Notes under the pieces: model-generated
What the model was told of the DNA's origin: nothing
The model's database searches: none
The model's input: only the letters and a program-made list of their open reading frames with translations
NCBI GenBank assembly: GCA_934168365.1
Contig: CAKPNJ010000008.1
Coordinates: 1-59,506 of the forward strand
Origin: an uncultured Clostridia bacterium
GTDB lineage: Bacteria; Bacillota; Clostridia; TANB77; CAG-508
Direction: 5' to 3'
Length of the DNA: 59,506 nt
Program-made: the position numbers and the translations under genes
Shown: piece by piece, positions 38,701-46,855 of the stretch
How positions within the stretch are numbered: position 1 is the first letter of the stretch
Layout of the letters: each line of letters begins with the position of its first letter

Positions 38701-39621
38701 AACAGTTGTACCCCATGAATTTTTTATAATCCATGCTCCATTGTTCGTTGGTCTATGTTTTGCATTAAAATTAGTTCTGCTATAATTATCGTCCCATCCC
38801 ACAATAGACACTTCATGGTCGCATGGCGCGTTTTCTTCGTCATCACAATAAATTGCTCCTGTACTACTATTATAATATTCGGAATTTGTTTTAGCACCAT
38901 GGATTCCAACAGCAACTGAACCATATGTTTTTACATGATTTTTTATTATATTCTTATTTTCTTCAGAATCACTTGCTTCAAATAAAACTGTATCATAAAC
39001 TTGACTTGTTACTGTTTTATTTTGTATTTTACTTATACTAATTTTATTTTTATTATTTTCAAATGGCATATCACTCTCATTTATAGCACCAGACCCATTT
39101 GTCAAATATGAAATAGCAAAAAGATCATTTCCTCCACTGCCTACTTCTCTAGTAGTAGTATTTGGGTTCTTTACACCATTTAAAAAAGTTCTACTTGTCG
39201 CATATTCCATATGTCTTTCAGAAAAGTCATATGTCTTTGTTGGTAAATTATTGTAATAATTATTTAATGCCAAGTTAGTTTCCAAACTTGATAATGCTGC
39301 AAATGTCCAACATGAATTTGTTTGCATTTGATTTTTTACTATAACGTTTTCTGGTATGTATTGTGAAAGTTGAAATTCACTTTCAAAACTTGTCATTTTA
39401 TTTCTTAAGTATTTAATTGGATTATTGTAGTTGCTTTTCGAATTTTTTACCTCAAACATTCTTGGCGTTAATATTTTGCTTTTTTCTTCATCAGTTAGTT
39501 CTAAGTATTTTTTATATTCATCTGTATATTCTTTAATCCTTGTTGTAGCAAATACAGGCCTAACTCCAGCTATGGCCAATGTAAGTATTAAAATCGTTAA
39601 TATTTTCTTTAGTTTCTTCAT
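35793..39621 (-). CDS. Secreted papain-like (C1) protease with Ig-like repeats and IPQTG anchor (needs +1 frameshift at CGG)
   Basis: 1275-residue surface protein once the frames are joined. It has a signal peptide (ILTLAIAGVRPVFA end) and a C1A peptidase with Cys in NQMQTNSCWTFAALSS, His in CDHEVSIVGWDD and Asn in AWIIKNSWGTT. A beta domain follows, then six full and one degraded bacterial Ig-like (group 3) repeats, a stalk, IPQTG, a membrane helix and a KFSKEIK tail. The zero frame stops two codons after CGG (38167-38169). Skipping the C at 38169 gives FITTK-GLSNSTEWEDLS, the expected end of this peptidase domain, and continues into the repeats. Without the shift, the protease would be soluble and unanchored. 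A sortase lies at 52651. Confidence 0.88.
36620..38040 (-). repeat. Tandem Ig-like coding repeats
   Basis: Six units of roughly 225-240 bp, each encoding a TPPTKTxYFVGENFDKTG start and an EGQQxVTISYxGK end. Units 4 and 5 are nearly identical in places. The copies are coding and in frame; not a CRISPR array. The array may vary in copy number between strains. Confidence 0.9.
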
Positions 39622-39711
39622 TTTACATTTCCCCTTTATATAATTAACTTTATTATATAATTACTTTAAAAAATTGTAAACAAAAATTCAACATTTTCTA
39701 CAAATCCCCAC

Positions 39712-39747
39712 AAAAAAAGACTTTCAATAATTAGAAGTCTCTTTTTA
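39712..39747 (-). terminator. Terminator of topA
   Basis: Minus-strand stem AGACTT/AAGTCT with flanking pairs, then a seven-T tract, about 60 bp after the topA stop. Confidence 0.7.
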
Positions 39748-39809
39748 GTATTTTACTTTAAAATATCTCTATTGTCATATTCTTGAGTTTATAGTTGCTC
39801 CTAGCTTCT

Positions 39810-41879
39810 TTACTTAGTTTTTCTCTTAGTTGTTTTTACCTTTTTAGTTTTGGTAGTTTTCGTTTTTCTTTTCTTTTCTTCCTTTTTCTCAGGTGTCCAT
39901 TTTTCTCCCGGTTTTGGTGCATTCCACGAAATGTATTCACAGGTATCAGGACTATTTTCACATACATAAAATCTCTTTCCTCTTTTTGTCTTCTTAATCA
40001 GTACTTTTCCACCACATACTGGGCAAGGTACATCACTTGTTTCTGTAATAGTTTTAGTGGTTTTACATTCTGGGAAACCTGGACAAGCTAGAAATTTACC
40101 AAATTTTCCATATCTAATAACCATCATTCTTCCACATTTTTCACAAGGTACATCTGACACTTCTTCAACTAATTCAACATGTTCTAGTTCTTTTTCTACT
40201 CTATCCAAAGTCACCTTAAATGGCCCATAAAACTCGCGTATAACTTGTTTCCATGGCTCTTTTCCTTCTGCCACATCATCAAATTCCTCTTCAACTTTAG
40301 CTGTAAATTCAACATTTATTACATCTGGAAAATTATCAACTAATAGTTTGTTTACTATTTTTCCTAAGTCTGTTGGTATTAGTTGTTTTTGCTCTTTTTG
40401 AATATATCTTCTTTCCAAAATTGTTGTAATTGTTGGAGAGTAAGTACTTGGTCTTCCTATTCCTTTTTCCTCTAAAGCTTTTACTAAACTTGCTTCTGTA
40501 TATCTTGCAGGTGGTTGTGTAAAGCTTTGTTTTGCTTCTAGCTTTTCCTTTTTCACTTCTTGACCAATTGTTAGTTCTGGAATAGAATTGTCCTCTTCCT
40601 CTTTTTCCCCTTCTAAAGTTTCCACATACAAAGTCATAAATCCTTTGAATTTTAAGGTTTGTCCGCTTGTTCTAAAATTATAATTATTTACATCTATATT
40701 CGCAGTAACTGTATCATATATAGCATTAGCCATTTGACTTGCAATAAATCTGTTATATATTAAACGATATAACTTGTACTGATCTAATGTTAAATAATTT
40801 TTAATTTTCTCTGGTTCTAAATCTATATATGTTGGTCTAATTGCCTCATGCGCATCTTGAGCATTTTGCTTTGTTTTATAATAACGGTTTTCATAATAGT
40901 TTGCACCATATTTTTGAGTAATAACTTCTTTAGCTACCGCCTTTGCTTCATCTGATATTCTTGTAGAATCAGTTCTCATGTACGTAATCAGACCTACTGT
41001 GCCTTTTTCACCAACGTCTATACCTTCGTATAATCCTTGTGCAACAGACATTGTCTTTTTTAATGTAAAACTCAATTTTCTAGATGCTTCTTGTTGCATT
41101 GTACTTGTAGTAAATGGTGGTGCAGGAGTTCTTTTCTTTTCTCCTTTTTTTACATCTGTTACAATGTATTTACCTTTTTCTATGTTTTTTAATATTTCAT
41201 CTACTTCTTCTTTTTTGTGTATTTCTAGTTTTTTACCATCTTTTCCATAAAATATAGCTTGAAAATTCTTGTTAGAATTTGATTCTAATAAATTAGCATA
41301 TATATTCCAATATTCCTCTGGTATAAAGTTTTCTATTTCCTCTTCTCTATCAACAATTAACTTTACCGCAACAGATTGTACTCTTCCTGCTGATAATCCC
41401 CTCTTTACGTTTTTCCATAACACCGGACTTATTTTATATCCAACTATTCTATCTAATACTCTACGAGCTTGTTGTGCATCAACTAAATTCATATCTATTG
41501 TTCTAGGCTTTTTTATACTATCTTTTACAGCTTCCTTGGTAATTTCATTAAAAGTAACTCTGCAACTACTATTCTCTGGTATCTCTAATATATGTGCCAA
41601 ATGCCATGCAATAGCTTCTCCCTCACGGTCAGGGTCAGATGCCAAATATACTTGTTTTGCAACTTTGGCTTCTTTTTTCAATTTTTTAATTAAATCCCCT
41701 TTTCCACGAATATTTATATATTCTGGTTCAAAGTCATGTTCAATATCAACAGCTATTTTAGATTTTGGTAAATCTCTAACATGTCCCATTGATGCTATAA
41801 CCTTTGTATTTCCACCTAAAAACTTTTTAATTGTAACTGCCTTTGCAGGTGATTCCACAATAATTAATCTGTCTGCCAT
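39810..41879 (-). CDS. topA: DNA topoisomerase I (type IA, zinc ribbon)
   Basis: Relaxes negative supercoils. 689 residues: Toprim (LIIVESPAKAVTIKKFLG; LASDPDREGEAIAWHL), the active-site tyrosine in GLITYMRTDSTRIS, and the EEKGIGRPSTYSPTITTI motif. Two C-terminal Cys4 zinc ribbons follow (CEKCGRMMVIRYGKFGKF ... C; CPVCGG ... C), then a Lys-rich tail. It is the housekeeping enzyme, unlike topB at 12819. A palindromic element lies just upstream. Confidence 0.96.
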   Translation of the reverse strand: MADRLIIVESPAKAVTIKKFLGGNTKVIASMGHVRDLPKSKIAVDIEHDFEPEYINIRGKGDLIKKLKKEAKVAKQVYLASDPDREGEAIAWHLAHILEIPENSSCRVTFNEITKEAVKDSIKKPRTIDMNLVDAQQARRVLDRIVGYKISPVLWKNVKRGLSAGRVQSVAVKLIVDREEEIENFIPEEYWNIYANLLESNSNKNFQAIFYGKDGKKLEIHKKEEVDEILKNIEKGKYIVTDVKKGEKKRTPAPPFTTSTMQQEASRKLSFTLKKTMSVAQGLYEGIDVGEKGTVGLITYMRTDSTRISDEAKAVAKEVITQKYGANYYENRYYKTKQNAQDAHEAIRPTYIDLEPEKIKNYLTLDQYKLYRLIYNRFIASQMANAIYDTVTANIDVNNYNFRTSGQTLKFKGFMTLYVETLEGEKEEEDNSIPELTIGQEVKKEKLEAKQSFTQPPARYTEASLVKALEEKGIGRPSTYSPTITTILERRYIQKEQKQLIPTDLGKIVNKLLVDNFPDVINVEFTAKVEEEFDDVAEGKEPWKQVIREFYGPFKVTLDRVEKELEHVELVEEVSDVPCEKCGRMMVIRYGKFGKFLACPGFPECKTTKTITETSDVPCPVCGGKVLIKKTKRGKRFYVCENSPDTCEYISWNAPKPGEKWTPEKKEEKKRKTKTTKTKKVKTTKRKTK

Positions 41880-41903
41880 TTCAATTCTCCTTAATTATGA
41901 TTT

Positions 41904-41980
41904 AGGTGATTTTTGGGACGGGGTCAAAAGTCACCCTTTTCGCTTTTGGGTGACTTTTGACCCCGTCCCAAAAATCACCT
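41904..41980. repeat. REP-like perfect 33-bp palindrome (GGGACGGGG type)
   Basis: Left arm 41904-41936 and right arm 41948-41980 are exact reverse complements (33 bp), with an 11-nt loop (TTTTCGCTTTT). Each arm contains GGGACGGGGTCAAAAG. This is far more GC-rich than its surroundings. The right arm overlaps the last two codons and stop of murG. A related, less perfect palindrome is at 51536. Such sequences are often mobilised by RAYT-type transposases, none of which is in the window. Confidence 0.85.
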
Positions 41981-43093
41981 TTTTAGCTCTCTAATTTCTT
42001 TGTAGATTTTTTCTTCTACATCTTGTATTGCAACTGTATGAGCTTTTTCGCCCATTTCTTTTAAAGCTTTTTTATCCTTCACTAAGTTTGATATTGTACT
42101 ATTTAATTCTTCTGCTGTCAAGTTTTTGTCTAATATTATTTTGGCAGCTCCTACATTTTTTAATACTTTTGCATTGTATTCTTGATGATTTTCTGTTGCA
42201 AATGGAAATGGTATAAATATTGCTGGTACTCCTACATTTGCTATTTCTGTTATTGTCATTGCGCCACTTCTTGAGACCACTAAATCTACAATATTCATTA
42301 TTTCTTCCATATTATAAATGTATGGTACTATGCTAACATTTGGTATATTGTCAATTTCTATTGAATATTTTTCCTTTAGTTCATTTTTTATTTGGTCATA
42401 TTGTTTTGGTCCTGCTGCCCATAAAATTTGGTAGTCTTGATTTTGTTTTTTAGATATTATTTCCAATAAACTATTATTTATACTTTTAGCTCCTTGACTT
42501 CCTCCAAAAAATAGTACTATTGGTTTATTGCTTTCTAGTTTATTTTCCTTTAACAATTCTTGCTTTCTTGAAGCTGATATTTCTACTTTTTTCACCTTAG
42601 TAGGCGTTCCTGTGACAACTACTTTTTTGGCTTTTGGTAATCTTGCTTTTGCGTCTTCAAATCCTACTAATATCTTGCTTGCTTTATTTGATAGCATCTT
42701 TACAGCTACACCAGGAAATGCATTGCTTTCGTGCAATACTACTGGTACTTTTTTCTTTTTAGCTGCCATTCCTACTGGCACACAAATATATCCACCTGTT
42801 CCAATTACTACATCTGGTTTAAACTGTTCTATTATTTTTTTAGCTTCTTTTATTGAATGAAAAGTTTGATATATTTTTTTCATATTCTCTAATGATATTG
42901 TTCTATTAAATCCATAAGCATTTATATGTTTTAGCTCATAACCTGCTCTAGGAACTAAGTCATTTTCTAGCCCACGATCAGTACCTATAAATATTATTTC
43001 TGAGTCTGGTTCTTCTTTTTTTATCTTATTAGCTATTGCTATTCCCGGATTTATATGTCCGCCTGTTCCTGCTGCTGCTATTATTGCTCGCAT
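41975..43093 (-). CDS. murG: UDP-GlcNAc:undecaprenyl-PP-MurNAc-pentapeptide GlcNAc transferase MurG
   Basis: Membrane-associated glycosyltransferase that makes lipid II. 372 residues with the N-terminal G-loop AAGTGGHINPGIAIA, the second G-loop FFGGSQGAKSIN, and the UDP-GlcNAc binding SRSGAMTITEIANVGVPAIFIPFP motif. In this gene cluster it follows spoVE after 13 bp with a GGGGG ribosome site. Its last codons are part of a palindromic repeat that may have changed the C-terminus. Confidence 0.96.
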   Translation of the reverse strand: MRAIIAAAGTGGHINPGIAIANKIKKEEPDSEIIFIGTDRGLENDLVPRAGYELKHINAYGFNRTISLENMKKIYQTFHSIKEAKKIIEQFKPDVVIGTGGYICVPVGMAAKKKKVPVVLHESNAFPGVAVKMLSNKASKILVGFEDAKARLPKAKKVVVTGTPTKVKKVEISASRKQELLKENKLESNKPIVLFFGGSQGAKSINNSLLEIISKKQNQDYQILWAAGPKQYDQIKNELKEKYSIEIDNIPNVSIVPYIYNMEEIMNIVDLVVSRSGAMTITEIANVGVPAIFIPFPFATENHQEYNAKVLKNVGAAKIILDKNLTAEELNSTISNLVKDKKALKEMGEKAHTVAIQDVEEKIYKEIRELKR

Positions 43094-43106
43094 TTTAGTT
43101 CCCCCT

Positions 43107-44265
43107 TTATACTTTTGAGCCCGCTCGTGAAATGTTTAGTAAAATACCGCATACTACATAATAAAATTAGTAACGCTGTTCCTCCATAGCTGAAAAATGG
43201 TAGTGGTATACCTGTATTTGGAATTGATGATGTAACAACTGCTATATTTAGTATTACTTGAATTGCAACTAAACTCACTATTCCTGTAGCTAATAGGCTT
43301 GAAAATGTATCTGGTGCTTTTATTGCAATTAGTACCCCTCTCCAAATTAAAATTCCAAATAATATCATTATAATTAGGCACCCTATAAAACCTAATTCTT
43401 CTGCAACTATTGCAAATATAAAGTCATTTTGTGGTTCTGATATATATAAATATTTTTGTTTACTTTCACCTAAACCTGCTCCAAATAGTCCTCCTGAACC
43501 TATTGCATATAAACTTTGAACTACTTGCCAGCCTGTTCCTGTAAGGTCTTGCCAAGGGTCTAAGAATGAAATAATTCTGCCTATACGGAAGCTGTCATCC
43601 CCTCCTCCTGAACTAACTTTATATATCAGGTATGAGATTAAACCTCCTCCACCTATTGCTCCAACAATAATAAAGTGTACGAGTCTTGTTCCCGCAATCA
43701 GCATCATTATACAAGTAATCATTCCAATAATTAATGATGCACTTAAATGGTTTTGTACTAAATATAATACTGCAATTGGTGGAAGTATAAAACAAAGTGG
43801 TTTTACAAATCCTCTCCAAAAATCTCTCAACTCATCTTTGTGCTCTGTTAGATAACCTGCATAAAATATAATTAATCCTATTTTAGTTAATTCTGATGGT
43901 TGAAACTGTCCTATTATCGGAATTTTTATCCATCTTGTAGCTCCATTTGCTTCAACTCCAACATTTGGAATTAGAACTAGTAATAGTATAAGTACAGAAA
44001 CCACATATGCCATTTTATACATTTTTTTATAAACATTATAATTTATTTTTGAAAAGAAAAACATTCCAAATATACCTAAAATGGCTGCTAAAAGTTGTTT
44101 GCTTGCATATGAATAAGTTTTGCCTGTTTCAGCTAATGCTGATGGTGCTGAAGCTGACAATACCATTACTATTCCTAATGCCAACAATATGAATATTACA
44201 GCACATAGTATAAAATCAAATGGTTGGTTTATGAAATTTGTGGATTTCTTTTTTGTTTTTTGCAT
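43107..44265 (-). CDS. spoVE: FtsW/SpoVE-type lipid II polymerase (needs +1 frameshift at CGG)
   Basis: SEDS-family glycosyltransferase for septal or spore-cortex peptidoglycan. 385 residues after the shift, about ten membrane helices, with GVEANGATRWIKI, FQPSELTKIGLIIFYA, QPDF-equivalent NHLSASLIIG, PQNDFIFAIVAEELG and TGIPLPFFSYGGTAL. The zero frame reads CGG at 43147-43149 and then non-family sequence running 27 bp past the correct end into murG. Skipping the C at 43149 gives CSM-GILLNISRAGSKV and a stop at 43107. This is the textbook SpoVE/FtsW C-terminus, and it leaves the murG ribosome site free. The P-site codon here is ATG, which cannot easily re-pair one base on. Confidence 0.93.
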
Positions 44266-44289
44266 TATTTCTTCCCTTTCTTAATGGTG

Positions 44290-45279
44290 TTAAATAGCAA
44301 ATAATCCAACTATACAACACACAAGAGTTATCAAGCTAAATACTGATACTATTTTATTTTCATTCCAGCCAGATAGTTCAAAATGATGATGTATTGGAGT
44401 CATTTTGAATATTCTTTCTCCGGTTTTCTTGAAGTGCTTAACTTGTATAATTACTGATAAGGTTTCAATTACTGGCACTAAAGCAATTATTATCAATAAT
44501 AATGGCATTTTTAAGTAAAGTGCCATGCTTGCAATTGCACCACCAAGTAAAAGTGAGCCTGTATCTCCCATAAATACTTTTGCAGGGTGTAAGTTGAATA
44601 TTAAAAATCCCAAACATGCTCCAATTAATATAGTTCCAAATATTGTTATCTCTTTTACTCCAAATATAATTCCTATTACAGTTAGACATGTAATTATTAT
44701 TGTTGTTACACTTGTAGAAAGTCCGTCTATTCCATCTGTTAAGTTAACAGCATTTGTAGTTGCTAACATTACAACTACAGCAAATGGAATATATAGCCAT
44801 ATTGGAAGGCTTATAGATGTTTTGAAAAACGGAATGTATGTATCTGTTCCTAAATGTAATATTTGAGTTAAATATAAACTAAATCCAACAGATACTATCA
44901 ATAAACCTAACATTTTATATTTAGGTTTTAAGCCATCTGTATTTTTACCTATTAGTTTTTTCAAGTCATCAATTAGCCCTATTACGCCAAACCCTATTGT
45001 TGATGCTATAAGTGGAATTAAATGTATTGCAATTTTTTGTTCTTCGGTATTAGCTGATTTAAAGTAATTAAAGCAAATGTATGCCCCCATCACTAACAAT
45101 GTAAGCATTATTATAATTCCACCCATTGTAGGCGTTCCCTGTTTTTTTAGGTGTGACTGTGGTCCTTCTTTTCTTTCTAATTGACCTACTTTTAATTTTT
45201 TTAAAATTGGAATTGTTATTAACCCCATTATAAAGCTAAATGCTAATGAAATTAGTATTGTTTTGGTTTGAAATTCCAT
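44290..45279 (-). CDS. mraY: Phospho-MurNAc-pentapeptide transferase MraY
   Basis: Integral membrane enzyme making lipid I. 329 residues, about ten membrane helices. It has the family motifs GTPTMGGIIIM, GLIDDLKKL (catalytic Asp pair), NAVNLTDGIDGLS, FNLHPAKVFMGDTGSLLLGGA and MTPIHHHFELSGW. Between murE and spoVE in the dcw cluster. Confidence 0.97.
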   Translation of the reverse strand: MEFQTKTILISLAFSFIMGLITIPILKKLKVGQLERKEGPQSHLKKQGTPTMGGIIIMLTLLVMGAYICFNYFKSANTEEQKIAIHLIPLIASTIGFGVIGLIDDLKKLIGKNTDGLKPKYKMLGLLIVSVGFSLYLTQILHLGTDTYIPFFKTSISLPIWLYIPFAVVVMLATTNAVNLTDGIDGLSTSVTTIIITCLTVIGIIFGVKEITIFGTILIGACLGFLIFNLHPAKVFMGDTGSLLLGGAIASMALYLKMPLLLIIIALVPVIETLSVIIQVKHFKKTGERIFKMTPIHHHFELSGWNENKIVSVFSLITLVCCIVGLFAI

Positions 45280-45304
45280 ATTTCCTCCTTAGTTGTTCTA
45301 TGTT

Positions 45305-46783
45305 TTATTTTAAATTTCCTATAATTTCACGTACAATTTTACGCTCATCAAAATCATATTTTTTGCCTTTAATTTCTTGTGTTAGTTCATGTCCTTTACC
45401 TGCAATAACTAATATATCTTTTTTATGCAACATTTCTATTCCTTTTTTTATTGCTTCTTTTCTGTCTACTATACACTCATAGCTTCCTTTTGTCTTTGTA
45501 ATTCCTTTTTCTATTTGTTTGACTATTTCTTCTGGTTTTTCACTTCTAGGATTATCTGAAGTAATAATAGTATAATCTGCTAAAACTCCTGATATTTCTC
45601 CCATAATAGGTCTCTTACCACTGTCTCTGTCACCACCACAGCCAAATACACAAATTACTTTTCCTTGTGTGTACTCTCTAACAGTTGTTAAAATATTTTC
45701 CAAGCTTTCTGGTGAATGTGCATAATCTATCATAATTGTTAGTTCTTTTTTATTATCTACTAACTCACTTCTTCCTGGTACACGAACATTTAATAGTGCT
45801 TCTTGTATATTTTCTACACTGCAACCAAATTTTGTTGCAACACTTATTGCTGCCAATGAATTATATACACTAAATCTTCCAGGAATACCGGTTTTTACTC
45901 TTTGATTTTTTCCGTCTAATTTCACTTTAAAATCAACACTTGAGTTTGTTACTGTAATGTCTTTTGCTAATAGCTCTGTTGGGTTATCTATTCCATAAGT
46001 GCTAAATTTGCAACTTGGTACTAATTTAGGTAATTTATTAGCATATATATCATCTGAATTTATATATCCATATTTACACATTGTAAATAGTTTTACTTTT
46101 GATGCAAAATAATCTTCCATATCTGGATGTTCTTTTGGGCTGATGTGATCTTTTGAAAAGTTTGTAAATATTCCTATTTCAAATTCACATCCATCAACTC
46201 TTCCTAGTTTTAGGCTTTGAGAAGATACTTCCATAACTGCTACATCACATTTTTCTTCCACCATTCTGCTCAAAAGTTGTTGTAACTCTAGACTTTCTGG
46301 TGTAGTTCTATCATTATCTCCTAAATTTTTATCTCCAATATATGTGCAAATAGTTCCAATCAATCCAACTTTAAAGCCTTGTTTTTCTAGCAATGCTTTA
46401 ATCATAAAAGTGGTTGTTGTTTTTCCTTTTGTTCCTGTTATGCCTATCAATTTAAGTTTTCTAGATGGATTTTTGTAAAAATTACAAGCACAAATTGAAA
46501 CTGCATGCCTTGTATCTGGTGCTAAGATAAAGGTAACATTCTCTGGTAATTCTTTTACCATTTCTTTGGTTATTTTATCTGCTTGTGCTATAATAACTTT
46601 TGCACCTTTTTGTATTGCTTCACCTATATATTGATGTCCATCTGTGTCAAAGCCATCTATAGCTACAAACATATCTCCTTTTTGTACTAGATTAGAGCTG
46701 TTTCTAATCTCATTTACTTCTATATCAAGACTTCCTTTTACTTTTAGTCCTTCTAAGCCTAATAATATACTCTTTAAATCCAT
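45305..46783 (-). CDS. murE: UDP-MurNAc-tripeptide synthetase MurE
   Basis: Cytosolic Mur ligase adding the third residue of the stem peptide. About 492 residues with ATP loop GITGTKGKTTTTFMI, the Mur-ligase centre (VMEVSSQSLKLGRVDG, FTNFSKDHISPKEH), and the C-terminal domain with DYAHSPESLENIL. The motif SDNPRSEKPEEI matches the DNPR signature associated with meso-diaminopimelate-adding enzymes. Start placed at ATG 46783; GTG 46792 is possible. Confidence 0.95.
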   Translation of the reverse strand: MDLKSILLGLEGLKVKGSLDIEVNEIRNSSNLVQKGDMFVAIDGFDTDGHQYIGEAIQKGAKVIIAQADKITKEMVKELPENVTFILAPDTRHAVSICACNFYKNPSRKLKLIGITGTKGKTTTTFMIKALLEKQGFKVGLIGTICTYIGDKNLGDNDRTTPESLELQQLLSRMVEEKCDVAVMEVSSQSLKLGRVDGCEFEIGIFTNFSKDHISPKEHPDMEDYFASKVKLFTMCKYGYINSDDIYANKLPKLVPSCKFSTYGIDNPTELLAKDITVTNSSVDFKVKLDGKNQRVKTGIPGRFSVYNSLAAISVATKFGCSVENIQEALLNVRVPGRSELVDNKKELTIMIDYAHSPESLENILTTVREYTQGKVICVFGCGGDRDSGKRPIMGEISGVLADYTIITSDNPRSEKPEEIVKQIEKGITKTKGSYECIVDRKEAIKKGIEMLHKKDILVIAGKGHELTQEIKGKKYDFDERKIVREIIGNLK

Positions 46784-46855
46784 AGCACACACTCTCTTTC
46801 TCCATTTTTACGTTTACATTATATAATTAAATGTTTTTTTTGTATAGCTTTTTTG

